Below are positions 42,791 to 51,507 of a stretch of DNA of 64,000 nucleotides, piece after piece. The stretch covers positions 1 through 64,000 of the forward strand of contig NZ_AUHY01000008.1 of NCBI RefSeq assembly GCF_000423425.1, given 5' to 3'. Origin of the DNA: Meiothermus rufus DSM 22234 (GTDB lineage: Bacteria > Deinococcota > Deinococci > Deinococcales > Thermaceae). Numbering within the stretch: position 1 is the stretch's first letter; every line of letters starts with the position of its first letter. The translations under genes and the position numbers were made by a program. Under the pieces are notes generated by a model. The model did no database searches. It was not told the origin of the DNA and saw nothing but the letters and a program-made list of their open reading frames with translations.

Positions 42791-44044
42791 CTACTCCCGC
42801 ACCTGTCCCTGCCCCAGGGCCACAAACTTGGTGGTGGTGAGCTCTTTGACCCCCATAGGGCCGTAGGCCTGCAGCTTGCGGGTAGAGATGCCAATCTCGG
42901 CCCCCAGGCCCAGCTGAAAGCCGTCGTTGAAGCGGGGCGAGGCGTTCACCAGCACCAGTGAGGCGTCTACCTCGCGCAAAAAGCGCATGGCATGGGGGTA
43001 GTGCTGGGTGCAGATGGCCTCGGTATGGTGGGAGCCGTAGCGGGCGATATGGGTCAGGGCTTCCTCCAGCGAGTCCACTACCTTTATCGTCAGAATCAGG
43101 TCGAGGTACTCGGTCTGCCAGTCCTCCGGGGAGGCAGGCTTGGCCGGGATCAGTGCGCAGGTGCGCTCGTCGCCGCGCAGCTCCACCCCGGCCTCCTGCA
43201 TGGCCTGGGCCAGCCGGGGCAGGAAGGCCGGGGCGATGGCCTGGTGAACCAGGACTTTTTCCAGGCTGTTGCAGGTGCTGGGGCGCTGGGCTTTGCCGTT
43301 TAGGGCGATTTGCACCGCCATCTCGAGGTCGGCGCTCTGGTCTACGTAGAGGTGGTTGACCCCCTCGGCGTGGGCCAGCACCGGCATGCGGGCCTCGCGC
43401 TCGACCAGCTCGATTAGCTCCTTGCCCCCACGGGGGATGATCAGGTCGAGCAACCCGCCTAGATGGCACATGGCCAGGACGGCCTGGCGGTCGGTGGTGG
43501 GTACCAGCTGGATGGCCTCGGGAGGCAGGCTGGCCTCGGCCAAAGCCTGTTGCAGGAGGTGCACCAGAGCCTGGTTGGAGTGCCAGGCCTCCTTGCCGCC
43601 CCGCAGCAGGATGGCGTTACCCGCTTTGAGGCTGATGGCGCTGGCCTCTACGGTGGCGTTGGGGCGCGACTCGTAAATGAAGCCGATCACCCCCAAAGGT
43701 ACCCGCATCCGCCCTACTAAAAGCCCATTGGGCCGCACCTGGACTTCCTCCAGGGCGCCTACCGGGTCGGGCATGGCCGCGAGCTGTTCCAGGCCGGTAA
43801 TCAGGTCGGCCAGCACCTTTGGACTGAGGCGCAGCCGGTCGAGCTTGGCTGGGGAGAGGCCAGCGGCTTGGGCGGCCTCGAGGTCTTTTTGGTTGGCTTG
43901 AAAAAGCGCTTCTTGCTGGGCCCCAAGCCGGGCGGCCATGCTTAGGAGGGCCTGGTTTTTGGCCGCGGGTGAGGCCGCTTGCAGCTGCCGCGCGGCGGCT
44001 TGGGCAGCGTGGGCTAAGGGTTTTAGGTCAGTGGTGACGGCCAT
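42791..44044 (-). CDS. proA: Gamma-glutamyl phosphate reductase
   Basis: Reduces gamma-glutamyl phosphate with NADPH to glutamate semialdehyde, the second step of proline synthesis. 417 residues, usual size. Conserved segments: VPLGVIGFIYESRPNATVEA, GNAILLRGGKEAWHSN, LDLIIPRGGKELIE, the catalytic cysteine region GKAQRPSTCNSLEKVLVH, and GSHHTEAICT near the C-terminus. It lies 12 nt after proB, forming a proBA operon. A TPR pseudogene begins at its stop codon. Confidence 0.96.
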   Translation of the reverse strand: MAVTTDLKPLAHAAQAAARQLQAASPAAKNQALLSMAARLGAQQEALFQANQKDLEAAQAAGLSPAKLDRLRLSPKVLADLITGLEQLAAMPDPVGALEEVQVRPNGLLVGRMRVPLGVIGFIYESRPNATVEASAISLKAGNAILLRGGKEAWHSNQALVHLLQQALAEASLPPEAIQLVPTTDRQAVLAMCHLGGLLDLIIPRGGKELIELVEREARMPVLAHAEGVNHLYVDQSADLEMAVQIALNGKAQRPSTCNSLEKVLVHQAIAPAFLPRLAQAMQEAGVELRGDERTCALIPAKPASPEDWQTEYLDLILTIKVVDSLEEALTHIARYGSHHTEAICTQHYPHAMRFLREVDASLVLVNASPRFNDGFQLGLGAEIGISTRKLQAYGPMGVKELTTTKFVALGQGQVRE

Positions 44045-44056
44045 CCTTTTCTAAGT

Positions 44057-45196
44057 TTAGCGAGAAGCCATCTCCGAGGCCAGGGCGAAGTAGTCGCGGT
44101 GAATGACCTCATCGGTGTTCTTGTAGCCCAATAGGGCCTCGATTTCCCGGGTCTTGCGCCCCCGGATGCGTTCGATCTCGGCGGCGCTGTAGTTGACCAG
44201 GCCGATGCCGATGAGCTGGCCCTGGGGGTCTAAGCAGCGTACTGCCTCGCCTACCCCGAAGCGGCCCCGCACCTCGAGAATGCCCGCCGGCAGCAGCGAG
44301 GCCCCTCCCTGGCGTAGGGCCTGGGCTGCCCCGGCATCCACCACGATCGCCCCTCGCGGTTTGGGTAGCTGATACAACCAGAGCCGCTGCCCGCTGTAGC
44401 GGCGGGGCCCTCCGGCGAACAGGGTGCCCACCGGCACCCCGCGCAGGGCCTCGAGGAGGCTCTCCGCCCGGGTGCCAGGCAAAAGCAAGGTAGGAATCCC
44501 AGCGGCTTGGGCTTTCTCGGCGGCCAATAGCTTGCTGCGCATCCCTCCGGTGCCCACCTGGTTGGGGCTTTCCCCGGCCATGTCCAGCACCTTGGCATCG
44601 ATGCGCGCTACATAGGGGATGGGTTGGGCCTCGGGGTGGGTGCGAGGGTCAGCCTCGTATAGTGCCTCGATGTCGGAGAAGAGCACCAGCAGGTCGGCGC
44701 CGACCAAAGTGGCGATCAGGGCCGAGAGCTGGTCGTTGTCGCCGAACTTAATCTCCTCCACCATCACCGTGTCGTTTTCGTTGACCACCGGCACGATGCC
44801 CCAGCGCAGAAGGGTCTCGAGGGTCTGGCGGGCGTTGAGGTAGCGGTGGCGGTGGGCTAGGTCCTCAGCGGTGAGCAAAATCTGGGCTACCTGAAGGTTG
44901 TACCAGCTAAAGGCCTGTTCCCACAGGTACATCAGGGTGGGTTGTCCCACCGCAGCGATGGCCTGTTTGGCGGGCATGGTCTGAGGCCGCTCGCGTAGGC
45001 CCAGCTTACCTAAGCCCGTGGCCATGGCCCCGGAGGAGACCAGCACCACTTCGCGCCCCTCGGCTCGCAAAGCGGCGATTTGCGCCGCGATAGTAAGCTG
45101 GTGCTGCCGGCCTGCTGGCCCGCTCAGCACGGCGCTGCCCACCTTGACCACCAGGCGGCGGTAGGTTTGCGCAGGGAGGGGAGGACGGTTCTGCAC
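44057..45196 (-). CDS. proB: Glutamate 5-kinase
   Basis: Phosphorylates glutamate at the gamma-carboxyl group, the first and feedback-inhibited step of proline synthesis. 379 residues: amino-acid kinase domain (RLVVKVGSAVLSG, VVLVSSGAMATG, VNENDTVMVEEIKFGDNDQLSA, VGTGGMRSKLLAAEKA) plus a C-terminal PUA domain (about 285-379, GAIVVDAGAAQALRQGGASLLPAG region). The start is GTG; TAAGCT lies exactly 7 nt upstream, so the message is leaderless. First gene of proBA. Confidence 0.96.
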   Translation of the reverse strand: MQNRPPLPAQTYRRLVVKVGSAVLSGPAGRQHQLTIAAQIAALRAEGREVVLVSSGAMATGLGKLGLRERPQTMPAKQAIAAVGQPTLMYLWEQAFSWYNLQVAQILLTAEDLAHRHRYLNARQTLETLLRWGIVPVVNENDTVMVEEIKFGDNDQLSALIATLVGADLLVLFSDIEALYEADPRTHPEAQPIPYVARIDAKVLDMAGESPNQVGTGGMRSKLLAAEKAQAAGIPTLLLPGTRAESLLEALRGVPVGTLFAGGPRRYSGQRLWLYQLPKPRGAIVVDAGAAQALRQGGASLLPAGILEVRGRFGVGEAVRCLDPQGQLIGIGLVNYSAAEIERIRGRKTREIEALLGYKNTDEVIHRDYFALASEMASR

Positions 45197-45242
45197 AGCC
45201 CTTAGCTTACCGCCCTCCGCTTAGCCCGCCAAAGTGCCGGGG

Positions 45243-47063
45243 CTATCCCAGCAGTTTTTCCAGTTCGTTCACCATGCTGGCCAGTACCGCGAACCCTCGC
45301 TCGAGGGGTTCGGGGCGGGTCATGTCGATGCCAGCAATTTGCAGGGCTTCCAAAGGATAGACGGAATCCCCCGCCTTGAGGAAGTCCAGATAGCGCTGGG
45401 CTGCGGGCTCACCCTCTTCCAGCACCTGCTGGGCTAGGGCGTTGGCCGCGGCGATGCCGGTGGCGTACTGGTAGACGTAGAAGGGGTTGTAGAGGTGGGA
45501 GAAATGCATCCAACCTGCACCCAGGCGCTCTTTGTCCAGTTCCACCTCACCGCCGTAGCCCTCAGCGAAGAGTTCGCATAGCCGCTCGATCAGGAAGGGA
45601 GCGGTTAGGGCCCCCCCGGCCTCCACGCGCTGGTAGAGCTCGAGCTCGAAGCGGGCCAGGGTGGGCATCACGAATAAGTAGCGGTGGAAGTTGGCGAAGG
45701 CCTCCTCCAGCACCGCCAGCTTTTGCTCCGGGGTCTGGGCCTCGCGCAGCAGCAAGGAGCGCACCATGGCCTGGTTGAAGTTGGAGGCCACCTCGGCTAC
45801 GAAGAGGCTGTAGTTGGTGTAGATCACCGGCTGGGTTTGGCGGGCAAAGTAGCTGTGCATGGAGTGGCCCAGCTCGTGGGCCAGGGTGGAAAGCGAGTAG
45901 AGGTCGTCCGACCAGCTCATGAAGATGTAGGGAAAGGTACCCTTGAGTCCGGAGGAGAAGGCCCCGGCCCGTTTGCCCTGGTTCTGCCCCCAGTCCACCC
46001 AACGCTCCTCAAAAAGCCCTCGCCGCATGGGCTCCACATAGGTCTTCCCCAAAGGCTCCATGCCGCGGCAGATAATCTCGGCGGCCTCCCAGAAACCCAC
46101 CTTGGGGCTGGGCACCAGCGGGGCAGGAGCGTCGTAGATGGGTACGTCGTGGCTGTAGAGCCGGCCCCCTAGGGCTTTTTTGCGCAGGCGCCAGAAACGG
46201 TGCCAGATGGGCAGGTGGGCCTGGAAGGTCTGCAGCAGGTTTTCAAAGACCACCCGGGGGATGCGGTTGCCGCAGCCCCGACCCTCGGCTAGGGCCATAT
46301 CCAGGCTGCTGGGGTAGCCACGCACCCGGGCCTGGAAGGCAAAGCTTTTGATGCTTCCTTGCAGGGTGGCGGCCAGGGTGTTTTTGAAGGCTAGGTGCCC
46401 ATCGGCATAGGACTCCCAGGCAGCCTTGCGCACCTCTGGGCTGGGGTGCACCAGAAGCTCACCGATGCTGCTATGGGAGACGGGGAGGCTCTCGCCTTGG
46501 AAGGCCACTGGCCTGAACTGCATATCGGCGTTGGTGGCCGCGCTGGCGGTGGCGCTGTGGGCGCCTAGGGGGTCGGAGACCTCGGCCAGCACCGCCTCCA
46601 CCTCGGGGCTGCGCACATGGGGTTTGCGGGCTAAGAGCCCATCGAAGTAGTGCCGGTAGAGGGCTAGGGCCGGTTCAGCCTCCATGAAGGCCTCGAGCTG
46701 TTCTGGCTTTAGACACAAAAGCTCGGGCTCGAGGTAGGCCCCGGCAGCAGCCAGGCGGGCCAGCATGCCCCGGGCCTCGGCCACCATGCGGATGAACTCG
46801 GGGTTGGTACCCTCGGTGGCCAGCTGTAGCGAGGCGTACTGAAAGACCTTCATGGCCGCCAGTAGGCGGCTTTGGTAGGTTTCCAAAGCGGCCAGTAGGG
46901 TTTGGGGCGACTCAGCCAGCCGCCCAGCGAAGGCTTCTATTTCTTTTGTGCTGTGGGCGGCTTCCTCCAAAGCGGCTTGCCAGGCGGCAGGGGAGGGGAA
47001 AAGGGCCTCGAGGTTCCAGGTTTGCTCTTGGGGTAGCTCGGCGCGCTTGGGAAGGTTTTTCAT
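45243..47063 (-). CDS. pepF: Oligoendopeptidase F (M3 family)
   Basis: A 606-residue cytoplasmic zinc peptidase that cuts short peptides. It has the M3B N-terminal helical region (WNLEALFPSPAAWQAALEE) and the zinc motif HELGHSMHSY near residue 387, with the third ligand in SLFVAEVASNFNQ. The C-terminal RLGAGWMHFSHLYNPFYVYQY stretch is typical. Start ATG 47063 was chosen because TAGAAT lies 7 nt upstream; ATG 47072 would overlap that promoter. An 18-nt palindrome lies 20 nt upstream. Confidence 0.93.
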   Translation of the reverse strand: MKNLPKRAELPQEQTWNLEALFPSPAAWQAALEEAAHSTKEIEAFAGRLAESPQTLLAALETYQSRLLAAMKVFQYASLQLATEGTNPEFIRMVAEARGMLARLAAAGAYLEPELLCLKPEQLEAFMEAEPALALYRHYFDGLLARKPHVRSPEVEAVLAEVSDPLGAHSATASAATNADMQFRPVAFQGESLPVSHSSIGELLVHPSPEVRKAAWESYADGHLAFKNTLAATLQGSIKSFAFQARVRGYPSSLDMALAEGRGCGNRIPRVVFENLLQTFQAHLPIWHRFWRLRKKALGGRLYSHDVPIYDAPAPLVPSPKVGFWEAAEIICRGMEPLGKTYVEPMRRGLFEERWVDWGQNQGKRAGAFSSGLKGTFPYIFMSWSDDLYSLSTLAHELGHSMHSYFARQTQPVIYTNYSLFVAEVASNFNQAMVRSLLLREAQTPEQKLAVLEEAFANFHRYLFVMPTLARFELELYQRVEAGGALTAPFLIERLCELFAEGYGGEVELDKERLGAGWMHFSHLYNPFYVYQYATGIAAANALAQQVLEEGEPAAQRYLDFLKAGDSVYPLEALQIAGIDMTRPEPLERGFAVLASMVNELEKLLG

Positions 47064-47083
47064 CCAGCCCATTCTATCCCGAA

Positions 47084-47101
47084 ACTGACCAATGGGTCAG
47101 T
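47084..47101. repeat. Perfect inverted repeat ACTGACC-N4-GGTCAGT
   Basis: Seven-bp arms at 47084-47090 and 47095-47101 with a 4-nt centre. It contains the stop codon of the glucosidase gene and sits where the -35 box of pepF would be. No U-run follows, so an operator is at least as likely as a terminator. Confidence 0.5.
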
Positions 47102-48464
47102 CCTCCGCCAGGAACTCCTGGAACCAGCGGCCCGAGTCCTTGAGGATGCGCCTTTGGCTGGGGTAGTCCACATACACCAGGCCGAAGCGGGGCCGGTAGC
47201 CCTCGGCCCACTCGAAGTTATCCAACAGGCTCCAGACCAAGTAGCCCTCCACCGGTACCCCCTCCCGCTGGGCCCGCAGTACCTGGGCTAAGTGATCCTG
47301 GATGTATTTGAGCCGCTTGGCATCGTGTACCTGTCCGTCCTCTACCACGTCGGGAAAGGCGGCCCCGTTTTCCGTGATGATGATTCGCCGCACCCGGGGT
47401 GTACCGTCTGGGTAGGGGGGGTAGGCGGCAAACTGTTTGAGCAGGAGGTAGATGTTTTCCGGCCAGACCTCCCAGCCCATCTCGGTAAGCTCCTGGCTGC
47501 CCCGCTCGGCGTGGGGTATTTCCTGGGCCCAGGTGCCCAGGGTAAAAGGGTCGAAGCGTACCAAGGAGCGGAAGTAGGTCTGCAGGCCCACGAAGTCAAA
47601 GTCGAAGGCTAGCCGCTCCAGGTCGCCTGGCCGGAGGTAGCGCCTGAGCAAGTGCAGGAAGGGGGCCCGCCGCCAGGGGTAGCCCAGGCCCAGGGCTGGC
47701 TCGAGGAAAAGCCGATTAGCCACGGCATCGTAGGCCATGGCGGCCATCCGGCTGAGCCAGGTGGGGCCAGCGGACTCTACATAGGAGGCCGAGAAGGTGG
47801 TGCCTATCTGGGCCCCCGCTACATTGGCCCGCAGGATGCGCCCGCCCTCGGCCTGGGCCAGCGCAGCGTGGTGCACTGCGGGCAGGAAGTGGGCCAAGCC
47901 CCTGCGTCCTGGAGCATGCCGGCCCTGTAGATAACCCAGTACGGTGAACACCGTGGGTTCATTGAGCACCATCCAGTGTTTGACCCTATCCCCGAAGGCC
48001 CGGCTGCATACCTCCACGTATTCGCCGAACCAGGCCACAATCTCGCGGTTGGTCCAGCCTCCCTTGTCCTCGAGGGCCTGGGGCAGGTCCCAGTGGTAGA
48101 GGGTAACCCAGGGCTCCAGGCCCAGCTCCAGAGTGCGGTCGATCACCCGGTGGTAGAAGTCCAACCCCTTAGGGTTGACCCTTCCCCGTCCCTCAGGCAG
48201 GATGCGCGGCCAGGCCAGCGAGAAGCGGTGAACCCGCATGTTCATCTGGCGGATGTAGGCGATATCCTCTGGGTAGCGGTGGTAGAAATCGCAGGCCACG
48301 TCGCCGTTTTCAGCGGTTTTGATTTTGCCTGGGGTATGGGTGAAGGTATCCCAGATCGAGACCCCCCGGCCATCCTCCCGCACCGCCCCTTCGATCTGGT
48401 AGGCGGCGGTGGCGGTGCCCCAGAGGAAATGGGGGCCGAAGTCGCGTTTGTGGAAAGGCGTCAC
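47097..48464 (-). CDS. Family 1 beta-glucosidase / beta-glycosidase
   Basis: Hydrolyses terminal beta-linked glucose, galactose or related sugars. 455 residues, GH1 barrel: opening FLWGTATAAYQIEGA, acid/base glutamate in MVLNEPTVF near residue 167, nucleophile in IITENGAAFPD near residue 355, and aglycone/glycone residues in LLDNFEWAEGY near the end. No signal peptide, so it is cytoplasmic. The start is GTG with TAGATT 6 nt upstream (leaderless); that box overlaps the stop codon of the VOC gene. No sugar transporter is adjacent. Confidence 0.95.
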   Translation of the reverse strand: MTPFHKRDFGPHFLWGTATAAYQIEGAVREDGRGVSIWDTFTHTPGKIKTAENGDVACDFYHRYPEDIAYIRQMNMRVHRFSLAWPRILPEGRGRVNPKGLDFYHRVIDRTLELGLEPWVTLYHWDLPQALEDKGGWTNREIVAWFGEYVEVCSRAFGDRVKHWMVLNEPTVFTVLGYLQGRHAPGRRGLAHFLPAVHHAALAQAEGGRILRANVAGAQIGTTFSASYVESAGPTWLSRMAAMAYDAVANRLFLEPALGLGYPWRRAPFLHLLRRYLRPGDLERLAFDFDFVGLQTYFRSLVRFDPFTLGTWAQEIPHAERGSQELTEMGWEVWPENIYLLLKQFAAYPPYPDGTPRVRRIIITENGAAFPDVVEDGQVHDAKRLKYIQDHLAQVLRAQREGVPVEGYLVWSLLDNFEWAEGYRPRFGLVYVDYPSQRRILKDSGRWFQEFLAED

Positions 48465-48476
48465 GGGCCTAATCTA

Positions 48477-49256
48477 CTACAAGGGCTCGAGGGCCACCCA
48501 GGCCCCATTGGGGTCGGTGAGGTGTTGGGCCGAGCGGCCCCGCAGGGCCAGGCGGTAGCCCAACAGGCCGGTAGCCTGGGCTGAGGCGGTACGGCCCTGG
48601 GCCCAGCGGTTGATGCCGATATGGTGGTGGTAGCCATCGGCGGCCAAGAAACGGGCCCCGGGGTAGTCGCCTTGCGTCAGCGTCAGGCCCAGGCCCTCAA
48701 AAAAAGCCTGCGCCTCATCCAGGTCGCCCACATGGAGGTGCAGGTGGCCCAGGGTGGTCTGGGCCTCGAGGCCCGTGCCTTTGGGGGCCTCGGCCAACAG
48801 GGCCTGCAGGTCTAAGGGCTGGGAGACCATGGCCAGCCGCCCTTCCCGCATGGGCCACGCTTCCCGCGGACGGTCGCGGTATAGCTCGATGCCGTTGCCT
48901 TCGGGGTCACTCAGGTAAAGGGCCTCCGAGACGCCGTGGTCGGCGGCCCCCTGAAAATAGGGGTAGCGGGCCTCCAGGAGCCGGCGGAAGACCGCGGCCA
49001 GATGCCCCCGATTGGAGAGCAGCAGGGCGAAGTGGTATAGCCCCAGGGTGGGCTGGGGTCGCAGGGGGGCCTGGGGGTCGTGTTCCAAGGTGAGGGTGAA
49101 GCCGCCACCGGCGGGAGCCAGGTCGGTGTGCGCCCCTTCTTGCCGGATCATCTCGAGGCCCAGTAGGTCGCGGTAGAAGGCCAACTGACCCTCGAGGTTC
49201 TGCACCCGTAGGGTAAGCCCCCGCAGAACCAGGCTGGGGTTTGGGGTAAAGGCCAT
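48477..49256 (-). CDS. VOC-family protein (CatE-like, catechol 2,3-dioxygenase/glyoxalase superfamily)
   Basis: 259 residues with two vicinal-oxygen-chelate modules: residues 8-130 (RGLTLRVQNLEGQLAFYRDLLGLEM, ending LYLSDPEGNGIELYRDRP) and 165-255 (LGHLHLHVGDLDEAQAFFEGLGL, GYHHHIGINRW). Histidines and glutamates needed for a metal site (H167-H171 region, H218-H220 and E124) are present, so it may be an extradiol-type dioxygenase, but the substrate is not known. TAACCT lies 6 nt before the ATG. Confidence 0.8.
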   Translation of the reverse strand: MAFTPNPSLVLRGLTLRVQNLEGQLAFYRDLLGLEMIRQEGAHTDLAPAGGGFTLTLEHDPQAPLRPQPTLGLYHFALLLSNRGHLAAVFRRLLEARYPYFQGAADHGVSEALYLSDPEGNGIELYRDRPREAWPMREGRLAMVSQPLDLQALLAEAPKGTGLEAQTTLGHLHLHVGDLDEAQAFFEGLGLTLTQGDYPGARFLAADGYHHHIGINRWAQGRTASAQATGLLGYRLALRGRSAQHLTDPNGAWVALEPL

Positions 49257-49371
49257 GCTTTCAGGTTACTCAAAGTGCTTTACAAAATAAAGCCTCTGAG
49301 GAGTTCCGACCAAAACTGCTTTGATGTTACTAGTGCTGGATTCTCGCCTCAAACCGCCCTAAGCTGGGGCT

Positions 49372-50211
49372 ATGCGGGTTTTCATTACCGGTGGAACCGG
49401 CTACTTAGGGCGCGCCTTGCTGCGCTTGGGGCCTACGGAGGCTGTAGGGGCCAGCTATTTCCGCCAGCCCCCCGGTGAACCGAAGGTAGCGTGGATGTGG
49501 ATGGACATCTGCGATGCAAAGGGGGTGGCCCAAGCCCTGGAGCGCTTTAGCCCGGATGTGGTCATCCATACCGCCTACGGCAAGGACAGCCCGGAGGACC
49601 TCGAGGCCATCATCGCGCAGGGTACCGCGCATGTGGCCAGGGCCTGCCGGGCTCTGGGCGCGCGGCTGATCCATCTCTCCACCGATCAGGTTTTCGATGG
49701 GGAAGCCCCCCCCTACGCTGAATCGGCCCCGCCGCACCCGATCACCCCCTATGGTCAGGCCAAACTACGGGCCGAAGAGCAGGTGCAAGAAATCCTGCCC
49801 AGCGCTACCATTGTCCGCACCTCGCTTATTTGGGGTCTGAGCCCCCTCGACCCCACCAGCCGGATGGTGTTGGAGATGGCCGATGGCCAGCGCAAAGGCG
49901 GGCTGTTTTGCGACGAGTATCGCTCCTTCATCTACGTGGAGGACCTGGCCCGGGCCCTGTGGGAGCTGGTGGAGCGACCTTTGGCCGGTGTGCTGCACAT
50001 AGGAGGACCCCAGGCCCTGAGCCGGCTGGAGTTTGGCCAACGCATCGCCGCTTTCCATGGGCGCGACCCCCGAGCCCTGCCGGTGCAGCGCCGGGCCGAC
50101 TTTCCTGAACCCCGCCCAGGCAACTGTGCCCTGGATAGCTCAAGGGCAGCCGCCCTACTGCGCACGCGGCTGCGTGGAGTAGAGGAGGTGCTGCGCCAGC
50201 AGGGCCGATAG
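49372..50211 (+). CDS. RmlD-like NAD(P)-dependent sugar-nucleotide reductase/epimerase
   Basis: 279 residues, extended SDR fold of the dTDP-4-dehydrorhamnose reductase type: MRVFITGGTGYLGRALL, the STDQVFDG motif (RmlD family STDYVFDG) and YGQAKLRAEEQV with the catalytic Tyr/Lys pair, then RTSLIWG. No other rhamnose genes are nearby, so it may act on another substrate; related proteins include the regulatory subunit of methionine adenosyltransferase in eukaryotes. TAAGCT lies 6 nt before the ATG (leaderless). Divergent from the VOC gene. Confidence 0.82.
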   Translation: MRVFITGGTGYLGRALLRLGPTEAVGASYFRQPPGEPKVAWMWMDICDAKGVAQALERFSPDVVIHTAYGKDSPEDLEAIIAQGTAHVARACRALGARLIHLSTDQVFDGEAPPYAESAPPHPITPYGQAKLRAEEQVQEILPSATIVRTSLIWGLSPLDPTSRMVLEMADGQRKGGLFCDEYRSFIYVEDLARALWELVERPLAGVLHIGGPQALSRLEFGQRIAAFHGRDPRALPVQRRADFPEPRPGNCALDSSRAAALLRTRLRGVEEVLRQQGR

Positions 50212-50234
50212 CTCTTTGGTTTATTCTGAGATCC

Positions 50235-51050
50235 ATGCTTAGGCTGGGCGTAGACTTCGGGCTTTCCAATACCGATGTGGTGTTGGTGGAGGGTCGGCGT
50301 ATCCTGGCCCACCAGATCGTGCAGACCGGTCCGGCCAGCCTTGAGGCGTTGGCCAAGGTGTTAAAGACCCTGGGGGTGAACGCCGCCGATCTGGAGGTCA
50401 TCGCGTGCAGTGGAGGCTTGTCGCGGGGTCTGCCTGAGGCCTTCCAGGGCAGGCCCATCCAGAAAATCGGCGAGGCCGAGGCCGTGGGGCGAGGGGGGCT
50501 GGCTTTGAGCGGCCTGCCGGAGGCGCTGGTGGTTTCGGCGGGTACCGGTACGGCCGTGATTGCTGCCCGAGGGGAAGCGTTCCAGCACTTCACCGGCTCG
50601 GCGGTGGGGGGAGGAACCTTGCTGGGGCTGGCCAGGCTGCTGCTGGGTACCACTGACCCCCTCGAGGTGGCCCACCTGGCTGCGCAGGGTGACCCCAGCC
50701 GGGTCGATTCCACCTTGATTGATGTGATTGGTGGAGGCATTGGTCACCTGCCCCCCGATGCCACCGCGGTCAACTTTGGCCGGTTGGTGGGGGGAAAAGA
50801 GCCCAGCCGCGAGGACTTAGCCGCGGGCCTGGTGACCCTGGTGGGCCAGGTGATCGCCGTGATTGCCCTCAATGCCTTGAGGGCTGCCGGTCTGCCTCGG
50901 ATGGTTATCGTGGGCCATCTGCCCGACCTGCCTCCCCTGCGGCAGGCCCTCGAGCGGGTCTGGTACTTCTACCAGCTCGAGCCTCGTCCCCTCATCCCCG
51001 CCTTAGGGGGCTGGGCTACCGCCTACGGTGCGGCCTTGAGCGTTGGCTAG
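50235..51050 (+). CDS. coaW: Type II pantothenate kinase
   Basis: Phosphorylates pantothenate, the first step of coenzyme A synthesis. 271 residues with an ASKHA fold: phosphate-1 loop LGVDFGLSNTDVVLV, SAGTGTAVIAARGEAFQHF, the type II signature GSAVGGGTLLGLARLL, and the late DATAVNFGRLVGG and VIVGHLPDLPPL segments, as in the staphylococcal enzyme. The usual GGT in the first loop is GLS here. Type II kinases are rare in bacteria and insensitive to CoA feedback in Staphylococcus. TATTCT lies 7 nt before the ATG (leaderless). Confidence 0.85.
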   Translation: MLRLGVDFGLSNTDVVLVEGRRILAHQIVQTGPASLEALAKVLKTLGVNAADLEVIACSGGLSRGLPEAFQGRPIQKIGEAEAVGRGGLALSGLPEALVVSAGTGTAVIAARGEAFQHFTGSAVGGGTLLGLARLLLGTTDPLEVAHLAAQGDPSRVDSTLIDVIGGGIGHLPPDATAVNFGRLVGGKEPSREDLAAGLVTLVGQVIAVIALNALRAAGLPRMVIVGHLPDLPPLRQALERVWYFYQLEPRPLIPALGGWATAYGAALSVG

Positions 51051-51087
51051 GGACGTTTGCCTTGGCCGGATGGCCTAAGCTAAAACC

Positions 51088-51465
51088 ATGAAACCGCCCG
51101 AAGGGCTCTGGGCCCATCTGGAAGAAAACAACAACTTCGACAACCTCAAGCTGGTCCTGTCGGATGGAACCACAGAGGAGACCCTGTGGCTTTCCGCTTT
51201 GGAACTGGCCGAGGCTTTGGGGCACCTAGAAGAGGGGGAACTGCTTTCGACCTGGGAACGCGAGGCAGCGGAGGCTTCCGAGGCCCAGGGAGGGGCCTAT
51301 CGGGCAGCTCAGGCGGAACTGTATAACCCCCCTGGCCTCTTGCTGTTGCGGCGGGTGGTGCAAGAAGGGGGCGACCTGCTCGAGATCACTACGCCCAACG
51401 GCTCGGTTTACATTTTCGACTACACCCAGGCCAGGGTTTATCTGCGCCCTTTTCTACCGCACTAA
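51088..51465 (+). CDS. Protein of unknown function (125 aa)
   Basis: A 125-residue acidic soluble protein with no signal or membrane part. It begins with a beta-rich stretch (NFDNLKLVLSDGTTEETLWLS), has an acidic helical middle (residues 38-78) and ends with strands (LLEITTPNGSVYIFDYTQARVYLRPF). I recognise no family. TAAGCT lies 6 nt before the ATG, so it has its own leaderless promoter. A terminator hairpin follows its stop codon. Confidence 0.7.
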   Translation: MKPPEGLWAHLEENNNFDNLKLVLSDGTTEETLWLSALELAEALGHLEEGELLSTWEREAAEASEAQGGAYRAAQAELYNPPGLLLLRRVVQEGGDLLEITTPNGSVYIFDYTQARVYLRPFLPH

Positions 51466-51495
51466 AAACCGACCGATAGGGTTACCGGTCGGTTT
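51464..51495 (-). terminator. Intrinsic terminator between convergent genes, strong on the minus strand
   Basis: Stem AAACCGACCG (51466-51475) with CGGTCGGTTT (51486-51495) and a 10-nt loop. In the minus direction five T residues follow, so it terminates the protease gene; on the plus side only three T residues follow. Confidence 0.8.
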
Positions 51496-51507
51496 GGCCG
51501 AAAAGCC

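Noticed and set aside
51466-51495. AAACCGACCG...CGGTCGGTTT considered as a TetR-type operator
   Set aside because: The arms are separated by 10 nt, lie between convergent stop codons and are followed by a T-run on the minus strand, so a terminator explains it better.
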